64,000 nucleotides of DNA from an uncultured Lachnospiraceae bacterium (GTDB lineage Bacteria; Bacillota; Clostridia; Lachnospirales; Lachnospiraceae), in the NCBI GenBank assembly GCA_910584585.1, contig CAJUBP010000005.1:72921-136920 (forward strand). Direction: 5' to 3'. The notes beneath the pieces were generated by a model. That model made no database searches. It was not told where the DNA came from and saw only the letters and a list, made by a program, of their open reading frames with translations. The translations under genes were made by a program, and so were the position numbers. Below are positions 52,269-60,319 of this stretch, piece by piece. The stretch's first letter is position 1. The number at the start of each line of letters is the position of its first letter.

Positions 52269-53261
52269 ATGAAAAAACAGATAAAAGCTACAGTAACGGC
52301 AATGTTGTGCTGTCTGGTTTTTCTAAATCTGGCGGGATGTACGCTGGGGAAAACACAGGTAACCGTCAGCGCCGGATTCAGTGAAAATGATGTGTTTAAA
52401 ATTAAAGATGAGGTCTGTACCCTGCCGGAAGCAAGAGTGGTTTTAACCAATTATCAGAACATGTATGCCACCATGTATGGCATTGATCTGTGGAAGCATG
52501 AATTCGGGGATCATGATCTGGAAGAGTATGTGAAGGATCTGACCATTTCCAGGCTTGCCCAGATTGTGTCGATGGATTTTCTGGCGGAGGAGAATGACAT
52601 TGAATTGTCTAAGGATGAGAAGAGTAGAATCAAGGATGCGGCAAAGGAATATTATGAATCCCTGAATGACACAGAGCGGGAATATATGCATGTGAAGCAG
52701 GGGGATATTGAGAATCTCTACAGACGTTACGGCCTTGCCAACAAGCTGTATACCCACCTGACCCAGGGTGTGGACGATGAGGTCAGCGACGACGAGGCAA
52801 GGATTATGGAAGCTCAGCAAATCTTTGTCACCGACAAGGAGAAAGCGAAGGAAGTGCAGAAGCAGTTAAAAGAGGACGCGGATTTTCTCTCTGTTGCCAA
52901 TATTTATAATGAGGCTCCTGAGATAGAGGTTACCTTCGGCAGAAACGACGTGCCGCCGGAAGTGGAAGAGGTGGCTTTTGCGCTGGAAAATGATCAGGTC
53001 AGCAAGAAAATCAAGACGGAGAAAGGGTATTATTTCTTTAAATGCATCAACCACTACAATCAGGAAAAAACAGACGATCATAAATCTGTGATCCTGGACA
53101 ACCGCCGAAAAGAGGCCTTTGACGATGTCTATACAGAATTTCTGGATACCCTCTCTTCAGAACTGAATGAAAAGGTCTGGGATAAAGTGAAAGTGGAAAT
53201 CAATGAAGAAGTGAAAACGGACAGCTTTTTTGATGTGTATGAAAAGTATTGTACCTGGTAA
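52269..53261 (+). CDS. Lipoprotein foldase (SurA/PrsA-like peptidyl-prolyl isomerase)
   Basis: A 330-residue lipoprotein. The signal peptide (1-26) ends in the lipobox LAGC, so the mature protein would be anchored to the outer face of the membrane. The N-terminal helical SurA_N-like part (about 40-165) precedes a parvulin-like segment with EAQQIFVTDKEKAKEVQKQLK, DFLSVANIYNE and GYYFFKCINHY (about 185-275). Expected to assist folding of secreted proteins; isomerase activity not certain. ATG 52269 chosen because an earlier ATG at 52245 is inside the duplication and lacks the signal peptide start. Confidence 0.82.
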   Translation: MKKQIKATVTAMLCCLVFLNLAGCTLGKTQVTVSAGFSENDVFKIKDEVCTLPEARVVLTNYQNMYATMYGIDLWKHEFGDHDLEEYVKDLTISRLAQIVSMDFLAEENDIELSKDEKSRIKDAAKEYYESLNDTEREYMHVKQGDIENLYRRYGLANKLYTHLTQGVDDEVSDDEARIMEAQQIFVTDKEKAKEVQKQLKEDADFLSVANIYNEAPEIEVTFGRNDVPPEVEEVAFALENDQVSKKIKTEKGYYFFKCINHYNQEKTDDHKSVILDNRRKEAFDDVYTEFLDTLSSELNEKVWDKVKVEINEEVKTDSFFDVYEKYCTW

Positions 53262-53302
53262 TTTTTCATACATGCTCTAATACTGCAATGAACGTTTCCT
53301 AT

Positions 53303-53401
53303 GGGGATACGAAGGTCAAGGCAGGGTGGCCCTTTGCCACACAAACTGGGCAATGTTCCGGCAAACGAACTAACCAGTAACACAGGCTAAGGAACTGTTA
53401 T
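53303..53401 (-). repeat. Long palindromic element, copy D (minus strand)
   Basis: Read on the minus strand, GTTCCTTAGCC ... GTTAGTTCG ... GCCGGAACATTGCCC and AGTTTGTGTGGCAAAGGGC match copy C in the same order, including the part missing from A and B. The 3' end diverges to TTGACCTTCGTATCCCC, shared with copy E. Confidence 0.8.
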
Positions 53402-53422
53402 GCCAGATGGTTCCTTATTTAG

Positions 53423-53531
53423 AAAAGGAGCCGCCGGAAAATGGAATTTTCACACAATATACGGTTGTGATACCGCAGGAATCATAACTGTATATTGCGG
53501 AATAACTGCCATTTTCCGGCGGCCCCTTTTT
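53423..53531. terminator. Large bidirectional hairpin between convergent genes
   Basis: The arms 53423-53444 and 53509-53530 pair over 22 bp with one mismatch, bounded by AAAA and TTTTT. Inside lies a second long inverted repeat (about 53455-53496, CAATATAC paired with GTATATTG). It can terminate both the foldase gene (+) and htpG (-). Confidence 0.85.
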
Positions 53532-53546
53532 ACATCCCTCTGATCA

Positions 53547-55688
53547 TTACTTGATATCTGCCAAAAGCATCATAATCTTGTTGCTTCTTGCCACAAATTT
53601 GCTCATAGCGTCAGTGGGCAGAGGATGATTGCTCAGCATAGCCAGGTCGTAAAGCTGTTCGCAGAATACCGGAACATGTTCGGAATCCTTATGCTCTAAA
53701 ATATACTGGACCAGGATATTGTTGGCATTTAAGATAAGGGTCTGATCCCCGCCGAACATAGAGGGATCCATGCCGGCCATGCCGTACATTTTCATCATAT
53801 CCTGCATTCTGCGTCCCTCTTCAGAGAGGGTGATAACAGAAGAGATGTCAGCATTTTTCAGTTTCTCTACCGTTACCTTCAGATTTTCATTGTTAAGGGC
53901 TTTGCGGAAAGTTTCGGTTAAAGAGTCAGTTGCTTCTTTTAATTCTTCTTCTGAGACTTCTTCTTTCAGTGATTCCGTTAAATCAGCGTCAATGCGGACA
54001 AATTTGATTTTTTCATTTCTGCGCTCTAACTGGGTGATGAAGGAAGTGTCAATATTGTGGTCCAAAATGACAGCGTCCATGCCCTGCTCCTTGAACATAT
54101 TGATATACTGTCCCTGCTGCTGAACGTCGGTAACATAGTATACCGGCCTGCGGGTGTCCTTTTCTTCCCGCATGTCTTCAGAATCATCATCGGTGCCGGA
54201 AGCGTCCGAACTGTCAGCCGCAGAAGTGTCATCGGTGCCGGAAGCGTTCGAACTGTCAGGCGTTGACGCGTCAGAAGCGTCAGCAGTATCGCCTGCGGTT
54301 TTTTCTTCCTCTGTCTTTAAGCATTCCGGAAGGGTCAGGTACTTGTCGTCCAGGTTTTTGAACAGAATGTAATCGTTCATTTTGTCGCAGAATTTTTCAT
54401 CCTTCAGGCAGCCGAATTTGATAAAGGGACTGATATCATCCCAGTATTTTTCATAAGCTTCTTTGTCTGTTTTGCACATGCCGGTGAGTTTGTCCGCCAC
54501 TTTCTTGGTAATGTAATCCGAGATTTTCTGAACAAAACCGTCGTTCTGCAGTGCGCTTCTGGATACGTTCAGCGGCAGATCCGGACAGTCAATCACGCCT
54601 TTTAACAACATCAGGAATTCAGGAATTACTTCCTTGATATTGTCCGCGATAAATACCTGATTGTTGTATAACTTGATAATGCCTTCAATGGAATCGTATT
54701 CCGTATTGATTTTCGGGAAATACAGGATTCCTTTCAGATTAAAAGGATAGTCCATGTTCAGATGAATCCAGAACAGAGGCTCCTTGTAATCCTGGAATAC
54801 TTTCCGGTAAAATGTTTTGTACTCTTCGTCCGTGCAGTCATTGGGATGCTTACTCCAGAGAGGATGAGTGTCATTTAAGGCAACCGGCCGTTTTACAATT
54901 TTAGCTTTTTCCTTGCGGGGAGATACCTCAACCTGCTCTTTGGTGCCGTCTTCTTTTTCCTGTTCTTCAAATTTTGCTTCCTCTATGATTGTTTCCACAA
55001 CGGTATCTTTTTCCGTTACTTCCTCAGCGGGAATGGTTTCATATTCCGTCTCCGCGTTTTCTTTGTTGAGGAAAATGGGAATGGGCATAAAGGAACAGTA
55101 TTTTTCAATGACTTCCCTTGCGCGGTATTCGTTGGCGAATTCCAGACAGTCTTCGTTGAGGAATAAGGTAATCTCTGTTCCCACTGTATCTTTGGAGCCG
55201 TCTTTCATGTCGAATTCAGTGCCGCCGTCGCATTCCCAGTGAACAGGAACGGCGTCCTTCTGGTAGGAGAGGGAGTCGATATGCACTTCGTCCGCCACCA
55301 TGAAAGCAGAGTAGAAGCCCAGTCCGAAATGGCCGATAATCTGTTCTTCGCTGGCCTTGTCCTTATATTTCTCCAGGAAATCCGTGGCGCCGGAGAAGGC
55401 AATCTGGTTGATATATTCTTCCACTTCCTCTGCCGTCATGCCCAGGCCGTTGTCGATGAATTTCAGTGTTTTTTCCTCCGGGTTCACCAGGATCTGAACC
55501 TTTGGTTCATAATCCGCCGGCAGTTCATATTCCCCGATCAAATCCAGTTTTTTCAATTTGGTGATGGCGTCGCATCCGTTGGAAATTAATTCGCGGTAAA
55601 AAATATCATGGTCGGAATACAGCCATTTTTTTATAATAGGGAAAATATTGTCGCTGTTAATGGAAAGGTTTCCATGCTTGCTGCTCAT
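53547..55688 (-). CDS. htpG: Molecular chaperone HtpG (Hsp90)
   Basis: A 713-residue Hsp90. The GHKL ATPase domain has ELISNGCDAITKLK, DNGLGMT and GHFGLGFYSAFMV; the middle domain carries PLFWIHLNMDYPFNLKGILYFPK and NVSRSALQND; the dimerisation domain ends it. ELISNGCDA has Gly where most HtpG have Ala (SNASDA). An acidic Ser/Asp/Ala insert of about 45 residues (463-507) lies before RRPVYYVTD, with a 42-bp-period duplication. AAAGGAG is 11 bases before ATG 55688. A CIRCE operator lies behind the promoter, so HrcA control is likely. Bacillus htpG lacks CIRCE. Confidence 0.96.
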   Translation of the reverse strand: MSSKHGNLSINSDNIFPIIKKWLYSDHDIFYRELISNGCDAITKLKKLDLIGEYELPADYEPKVQILVNPEEKTLKFIDNGLGMTAEEVEEYINQIAFSGATDFLEKYKDKASEEQIIGHFGLGFYSAFMVADEVHIDSLSYQKDAVPVHWECDGGTEFDMKDGSKDTVGTEITLFLNEDCLEFANEYRAREVIEKYCSFMPIPIFLNKENAETEYETIPAEEVTEKDTVVETIIEEAKFEEQEKEDGTKEQVEVSPRKEKAKIVKRPVALNDTHPLWSKHPNDCTDEEYKTFYRKVFQDYKEPLFWIHLNMDYPFNLKGILYFPKINTEYDSIEGIIKLYNNQVFIADNIKEVIPEFLMLLKGVIDCPDLPLNVSRSALQNDGFVQKISDYITKKVADKLTGMCKTDKEAYEKYWDDISPFIKFGCLKDEKFCDKMNDYILFKNLDDKYLTLPECLKTEEEKTAGDTADASDASTPDSSNASGTDDTSAADSSDASGTDDDSEDMREEKDTRRPVYYVTDVQQQGQYINMFKEQGMDAVILDHNIDTSFITQLERRNEKIKFVRIDADLTESLKEEVSEEELKEATDSLTETFRKALNNENLKVTVEKLKNADISSVITLSEEGRRMQDMMKMYGMAGMDPSMFGGDQTLILNANNILVQYILEHKDSEHVPVFCEQLYDLAMLSNHPLPTDAMSKFVARSNKIMMLLADIK
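54189..54259 (-). repeat. 42-bp-period coding repeat in the htpG insert
   Basis: Two 29-base copies (54189-54217 and 54231-54259) differ by one base, encoding repeats of the SDASGTDD type. Confidence 0.85.
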
Positions 55689-55736
55689 AATAACTACACT
55701 CCTTTATTATTTAATCTGTGTTTCAATCTATAGAAG

Positions 55737-55765
55737 ATTGTAAGCCCCATTTTTTTAAAAGTCAA
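55737..55765 (-). promoter_or_regulatory. htpG promoter
   Basis: On the minus strand, TTGACT (55765-55760), 17 bases, TACAAT (55742-55737). Confidence 0.8.
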
Positions 55766-55772
55766 TAGAAAT

Positions 55773-55799
55773 TTAGCACTCTTCTTTCTGGAGTGCTAA
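55773..55799. promoter_or_regulatory. CIRCE element (HrcA operator)
   Basis: TTAGCACTC (55773-55781), 9 bases, GAGTGCTAA (55791-55799): a perfect 9-9-9 CIRCE. Relative to htpG it lies 7 bases upstream of the -35 box, not over or behind the start site as in groESL. Confidence 0.95.
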
Positions 55800-55942
55800 C
55801 AAAGTTCGAAAAAGCCAGGAAAATCAAGGGGTTGGGAAATTATTAAAAGTTTATAAACTGGCTGTCATTTCGGCAAAAATGTACAATCAGTGAAATTTGT
55901 ACAAAAATCCCCGGTGACAGCCGTAAAATCCATACAAAGTGA

Positions 55943-55971
55943 TTGAGTTAATTATTTAACAATGTTATACT
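55943..55971 (+). promoter_or_regulatory. hydCBA promoter with Rex-like operator
   Basis: TTGAGT (55943-55948), 17 bases, TATACT (55966-55971). GAGTTAA-TTAT-TTAACAA (55945-55962) fills the -35 edge and spacer; it matches the Rex consensus TTGTTAA-N4-TTAACAA at 12 of 14 positions. Rex binding here would block RNA polymerase. Confidence 0.8.
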
Positions 55972-56027
55972 GGGTGGGTAAGACACAAGTGAGTGTTGGG
56001 AGCAGGTAAAATAAAGGAGGAGAAGGA

Positions 56028-56537
56028 TTGGAAACAAAGGATCAAAAGATACTGGATGAGATTTTGGAATCTCACAGTTACGACCAGACAGCGGTTATCG
56101 GGATTATGCAGGAGATCCAGAAGGTATACCGCTATCTGCCGGAAGAAATGCTCTGCTATATGGCGAAGAAGCTGCATTTAAGCGAGGCGAAAGTCTATGG
56201 GGTGGCCACATTTTACGAGAATTTTTCCTTAGAGCCCAAGGGAAAATATGTCATTAAGATCTGCGACGGGACGGCCTGTCATGTGCGTCAGTCCACGGCT
56301 ATTCTGAATGAAATCCGCGGGCTTTTGGGGGTGACGGAGGCAAAGCCCACCACAGAGGATATGATGTTTACCGTTGAGACGGTGTCCTGCTTGGGTGCCT
56401 GCGGCCTTGCGCCGGTCTGCACGGTGAATGACGCGGTGCATCCTGCCATGACGCCGGAAAAGGCTAGAGAATTGATCAAAGAATTGAAAGAAAGCGCAGG
56501 CGCAGAAACCGGAGAGGAGGCCGCAGATGAGAATTAA
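56028..56537 (+). CDS. hydC: NADH-linked [FeFe]-hydrogenase, NuoE-like subunit
   Basis: A 169-residue thioredoxin-fold 2Fe-2S protein, equivalent to NuoE/HydC. Helical N-terminal part; the four cluster cysteines are in CDGTACHVRQS (two) and VSCLGACGLAPV (two). It relays electrons in the trimeric hydrogenase. Start TTG 56028 has an excellent AAAGGAGGAGAAGGA before it. The end lies in a tandem duplication that separates it from hydB. Confidence 0.93.
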   Translation: METKDQKILDEILESHSYDQTAVIGIMQEIQKVYRYLPEEMLCYMAKKLHLSEAKVYGVATFYENFSLEPKGKYVIKICDGTACHVRQSTAILNEIRGLLGVTEAKPTTEDMMFTVETVSCLGACGLAPVCTVNDAVHPAMTPEKARELIKELKESAGAETGEEAADEN

Positions 56538-56595
56538 TACGAGAGAAGGAAAAGGCCGGAGAGGAGGCTGCAGATGAGAATTAATACGAGAGAAG
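56509..56595 (+). repeat. 47-bp-period tandem duplication at the hydC-hydB junction
   Basis: A 40-base segment (56509-56548) is repeated at 56556-56595 with one difference. The first copy contains the hydC stop (TAA 56535-56537) and a decoy ATG (56527) that starts a 16-codon frame; the second copy supplies the real hydB ribosome site and ATG. Confidence 0.92.
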
Positions 56596-58463
56596 AATTA
56601 GAAGCCAGAAGAAAAGAATACGCAGCCTCCTTAAAGACCCAGAGAAAACAGATCTTAATCTGCGCCGGCACAGGCTGCGTGGCGGGAGGTTCCCTGAATA
56701 TTTACGCGAGAATGCAGGAAATCTTGATGGAACGGGGCATTAAGTGCGCATTGGTGCTGGAAAAGGAGCCCCACGGCGACAGCATCGGCTTAAAGAAATC
56801 CGGCTGCCATGGGTTCTGCGAGATGGGCCCTCTGCTTCGGATTGAGCCTTCCGGACTTTTATACATTAAGGTAAAAGTGGAAGACTGCGAGGCAATCATT
56901 GAAGAGAGCATTGTAAATGACCGTGTGATTGACCGGCTGGTGTACCATGACCAGGAAGGAAAGCCTTATGAGAAACAGGAGGAAATTCCCTTTTATAAAC
57001 AGCAGACCCGCGTTGCGTTGGAGGACTGCGGGCGGATCAACGCAGAGTCCATTAAGGAATACATAGCGGTGGGCGGCTACAGCGCCGTGGCAAAGGCGTT
57101 GTTTGACATGACGCCTCAGCAGATTGTGGAGGAAGTGTCAAAGGCGTCTCTCAGAGGCCGGGGCGGCGGAGGATTTCCCACCGGCCGGAAATGGTCCCAG
57201 GTACTGGCCCAGAAAGAAGAAGTGAAATATGTGGTCTGTAACGGAGATGAAGGGGATCCGGGGGCGTTTATGGACCGGAGCATGATGGAAGGGGATCCGC
57301 ACCGGGTGATTGAAGGCATGCTGATTGCCGGAATCGCCACCGGGGCACATTACGGCTATATTTACGTCCGGGCGGAGTATCCTCTGGCTGTGGAGCGGCT
57401 GCAGACAGCGATCCATAAGGCCGAAGAAAAGGGGCTTTTGGGCAAAAATATCCTGAATTCCGGCTTTGACTTTGAGTTGAAAATCAGCCAGGGGGCAGGA
57501 GCCTTTGTCTGCGGAGAAGGCTCTGCCCTGACCGCTTCCATTGAAGGAAACCGGGGCATGCCCAGGGTGAAGCCGCCACGCACGGTAGAAAAGGGGCTGT
57601 TTGAGAAGCCCACTGTTTTGAATAACGTGGAGACTTACTGCAATGTTCCTCCGATTATCAACAAGGGAGCAGACTGGTATCAGACCATCGGGCCGGAGAA
57701 CAACCACGGCACCAAGGCATTTGCCTTAACGGGAAATGTGATGAATACCGGGCTGATAGAAGTGCCCATGGGAACCACGCTTCGGGAAGTTATCTTTGAT
57801 ATCGGCGGAGGCGTTAAGGGCGGCGAATTTAAGGCCGTGCAGATCGGCGGGCCTTCCGGCGGATGCCTCTGCATCAATCCCACGGAAGATCATCTGGATC
57901 TGCACCTGGATTTTGATTCTTTGAAAAAAGTGGGGGCTATGATTGGAAGCGGCGGCCTTGTGGTGATGAACGACAAGAGCTGTATGGTGGAAGTGGCAAG
58001 GTTTTTTATGAATTTTACCCAAAATGAGTCCTGCGGAAAATGCATTCCCTGCCGGGAGGGCACGAAGCGGATGCTGGAATTGTTAAATGATATCTGCGAG
58101 GGCAGAGGAACCATGCAGCATATCACACTGCTGGAAGAACTGGCGGAAACCATTTCTGCCACGGCTCTCTGCGGATTGGGCAAAACGGCGGCTTCACCGG
58201 TAGTCAGCACTATGAAATATTTCCGGGAAGAATATCTGGCCCATGTGGTGGATAAGAAATGTCCTGCCGGACAGTGCAAAGCATTGGTATCTTTCCGGAT
58301 TGATCCCGAATTGTGCAAGGGCTGCAGCAAGTGCGCCAAACTTTGTCCGGTAGGAGCTATTTCCGGTGAAATCAAGAAACCATTTACCATCGATACATCG
58401 AAGTGCGTCAAATGCGGAGCCTGCAGGGAAGGCTGTAATTTCCATGCAGTGAAAGAAGCGTAG
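56574..58463 (+). CDS. hydB: NADH-linked [FeFe]-hydrogenase, NuoF-like subunit
   Basis: A 629-residue flavoprotein. It has an N-terminal thioredoxin-like 2Fe-2S domain (ICAGTGCVAGG, KSGCHGFCEMGP), an FMN/NADH domain (RGRGGGGFPTGRKW, NGDEGDPGAFMDRS), an SLBB segment, a NuoF 4Fe-4S motif (ESCGKCIPCREGTKR) and a C-terminal two-cluster ferredoxin (CKGCSKCAKLCPVGAI, CVKCGACREGCNF). It handles NAD(H) and is the likely site of electron bifurcation with ferredoxin. ATG 56574 with GGAGG upstream. Confidence 0.95.
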   Translation: MRINTREELEARRKEYAASLKTQRKQILICAGTGCVAGGSLNIYARMQEILMERGIKCALVLEKEPHGDSIGLKKSGCHGFCEMGPLLRIEPSGLLYIKVKVEDCEAIIEESIVNDRVIDRLVYHDQEGKPYEKQEEIPFYKQQTRVALEDCGRINAESIKEYIAVGGYSAVAKALFDMTPQQIVEEVSKASLRGRGGGGFPTGRKWSQVLAQKEEVKYVVCNGDEGDPGAFMDRSMMEGDPHRVIEGMLIAGIATGAHYGYIYVRAEYPLAVERLQTAIHKAEEKGLLGKNILNSGFDFELKISQGAGAFVCGEGSALTASIEGNRGMPRVKPPRTVEKGLFEKPTVLNNVETYCNVPPIINKGADWYQTIGPENNHGTKAFALTGNVMNTGLIEVPMGTTLREVIFDIGGGVKGGEFKAVQIGGPSGGCLCINPTEDHLDLHLDFDSLKKVGAMIGSGGLVVMNDKSCMVEVARFFMNFTQNESCGKCIPCREGTKRMLELLNDICEGRGTMQHITLLEELAETISATALCGLGKTAASPVVSTMKYFREEYLAHVVDKKCPAGQCKALVSFRIDPELCKGCSKCAKLCPVGAISGEIKKPFTIDTSKCVKCGACREGCNFHAVKEA

Positions 58464-58474
58464 GAGGTCGGGAC

Positions 58475-60172
58475 ATGGAAAAATATATGATCATTGACGG
58501 GGAGCGGGTATCCTTCACCGATGAAAAAAACATACTTGCAGTCATTCGGAAAGCAGGAATTATCCTGCCGACCTTTTGCTATTATTCGGATCTGTCTATT
58601 TACGGCGCGTGCCGCATGTGTGTCGTGGAGGATCAGTGGGGCGGCATTATTGCCTCCTGTTCTACGCCTCCGAAGCACCAGATGGAAATCCGCACCAATA
58701 CGCCTCAGCTTTACTACCACAGAAAACGGATTTTGGAGCTGCTGCTGGCGGCCCACTGCAGGGACTGCACCACCTGTGAGAAAAACGGGAAATGCAAGCT
58801 GCAGGAGCTGGCCACCAGGTTTGGAATTCCCGGGGTGAGATTTGAAAATACCAACCCCATCCGGCCCATAGACACATCCTCCAAGGCTATTGTCCGCAAT
58901 CCCAACAAATGCATTCTCTGCGGCGACTGCGTGCGGGTCTGCAGTGAAATCCAGCATGTGGGAGCCATTGATTTTGCCCACCGGGGTTCGAAAATGGAGA
59001 TTTCCACTGCTTTTGGCAGGGATATTGCCGACACCAACTGCGTAAGCTGCGGCCAGTGCGCGGCAGTCTGCCCCACCGGAGCCATTACCATTAAAAGGGA
59101 CAGCCATGATGTGTGGGAGGCCATTCACAATCCCAAGAAACGGGTGGTGGTGCAGATTGCTCCGGCGGTCCGGGTGGCAATCGGTGAGGCGTACGGCTAT
59201 GAGCCGGGAGAAAATACCATTGGAAAACTGGTGGCTTCCCTGCGCAAATTGGGCATAGACGCTATTTTTGACACCTCTGTGGGGGCCGATCTTACCATTA
59301 TGGAGGAATCGGAGGAATTGCTGGAAGCCCTGGAAGAAAAGGACCGTAAATTTCCGCTGTTCACCTCCTGCTGCCCCGGGTGGATTCGCTTTGTAGAGAC
59401 ACAGTATCCCCATTTGATGCAGTATGTGTCTACATCCAAATCCCCCATGGAGATGTTTGGCGCAGTCATTAAGGAATACTACCGGAAGCAGGATAAGAAA
59501 GAGGGAAGAGAAACGGTATCTGTGGCGATTATGCCCTGTACGGCCAAGAAATTCGAGGCCTCCAGAGAAGAGTTTAAGCGGAAAGGCGTGCCGGACGTGG
59601 ACTACGTATTGACTTCTGAAGAAGTGATTACCATGCTGCAGGAAATCGGCATCCGGTTTGACCGTTTAGAGCCGGAAGCATATGACATGCCGTTTTCTAT
59701 TTTTTCCGGTGCAGGGGTGATTTTCGGCGCAACCGGCGGAGTGACAGAAGCGGCTGTGCGGCGGGTGGTGGAAGATAAGAGTCCCAAAGCATTGAAGGAG
59801 ATTGAATTTATCGGCGCCCGGGGCATGGAAGGAGTCAAAATCTGCGAACTTCCTTTCGGAGAGCGGCAGATACGGATTGCCGTGGTCAGCGGCCTTGGCA
59901 ATGCGGATCGCCTGCTGCAGAAAATCGAAAGCGGCGAAGAGCATTTTGATTTTGTGGAAGTGATGGCCTGTCCGGGAGGCTGCGTAGCCGGTGCAGGACA
60001 GCCCTTTGCCCGTTCTACAGAAAAGCGTATGCGGGCGGAAGGGCTTTACAAGAATGATAAAGCTATGCAGATTAAACGCAGCGAAGAGAATCCGCTGGTG
60101 GAAACTCTTTATGCGGATTTGTTAAAGAACCGGGAGCATGATCTTCTGCATGTGGATTATCTGCATCAATAG
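58475..60172 (+). CDS. hydA: NADH-linked [FeFe]-hydrogenase catalytic subunit
   Basis: A 565-residue H2-evolving subunit. In order: a 2Fe-2S ferredoxin-like domain (CYYSDLSIYGACRMCVVE), a His-Cys 4Fe-4S domain (HCRDCTTCEKNGKC), two 4Fe-4S clusters (CILCGDCVRVC, CVSCGQCAAVCP), and the H-cluster with L1 FTSCCPGW, L2 MPCTAKKFE and L3 MACPGGCVAGAGQP. L3 has GAGQP in place of the more common GGGQP. Together with HydB and HydC it forms a soluble trimeric enzyme that oxidises NADH and reduced ferredoxin to make H2. Maturases (HydE/F/G) are not in the window. Confidence 0.97.
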   Translation: MEKYMIIDGERVSFTDEKNILAVIRKAGIILPTFCYYSDLSIYGACRMCVVEDQWGGIIASCSTPPKHQMEIRTNTPQLYYHRKRILELLLAAHCRDCTTCEKNGKCKLQELATRFGIPGVRFENTNPIRPIDTSSKAIVRNPNKCILCGDCVRVCSEIQHVGAIDFAHRGSKMEISTAFGRDIADTNCVSCGQCAAVCPTGAITIKRDSHDVWEAIHNPKKRVVVQIAPAVRVAIGEAYGYEPGENTIGKLVASLRKLGIDAIFDTSVGADLTIMEESEELLEALEEKDRKFPLFTSCCPGWIRFVETQYPHLMQYVSTSKSPMEMFGAVIKEYYRKQDKKEGRETVSVAIMPCTAKKFEASREEFKRKGVPDVDYVLTSEEVITMLQEIGIRFDRLEPEAYDMPFSIFSGAGVIFGATGGVTEAAVRRVVEDKSPKALKEIEFIGARGMEGVKICELPFGERQIRIAVVSGLGNADRLLQKIESGEEHFDFVEVMACPGGCVAGAGQPFARSTEKRMRAEGLYKNDKAMQIKRSEENPLVETLYADLLKNREHDLLHVDYLHQ

Positions 60173-60251
60173 CAACCGGGAGGCTTTGCGATTACGATAA
60201 GATACGATGGGCTGTCGGATTACAAGGTAAACGATTAAGCAAAGGATAAAA

Positions 60252-60295
60252 GGGAGCCAGAAAGGAGAAGGAGTTCTGCATCCTGACTGGTTCCC
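60252..60295 (+). terminator. Hairpin behind hydCBA
   Basis: GGGAGCCAG (60252-60260) pairs with CTGGTTCCC (60287-60295) with one G-U. The loop is 26 bases and only weak T-content follows, so termination is uncertain. Confidence 0.4.
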
Positions 60296-60319
60296 TGATT
60301 GTATTCTGTGAATTTGAGT

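Noticed and set aside
57890..59413. 507-residue minus-strand frame opposite hydB/hydA
   Set aside because: Antisense shadow of two clear Fe-S genes; no start signal, composition typical of antisense (His, Arg, Cys rich).
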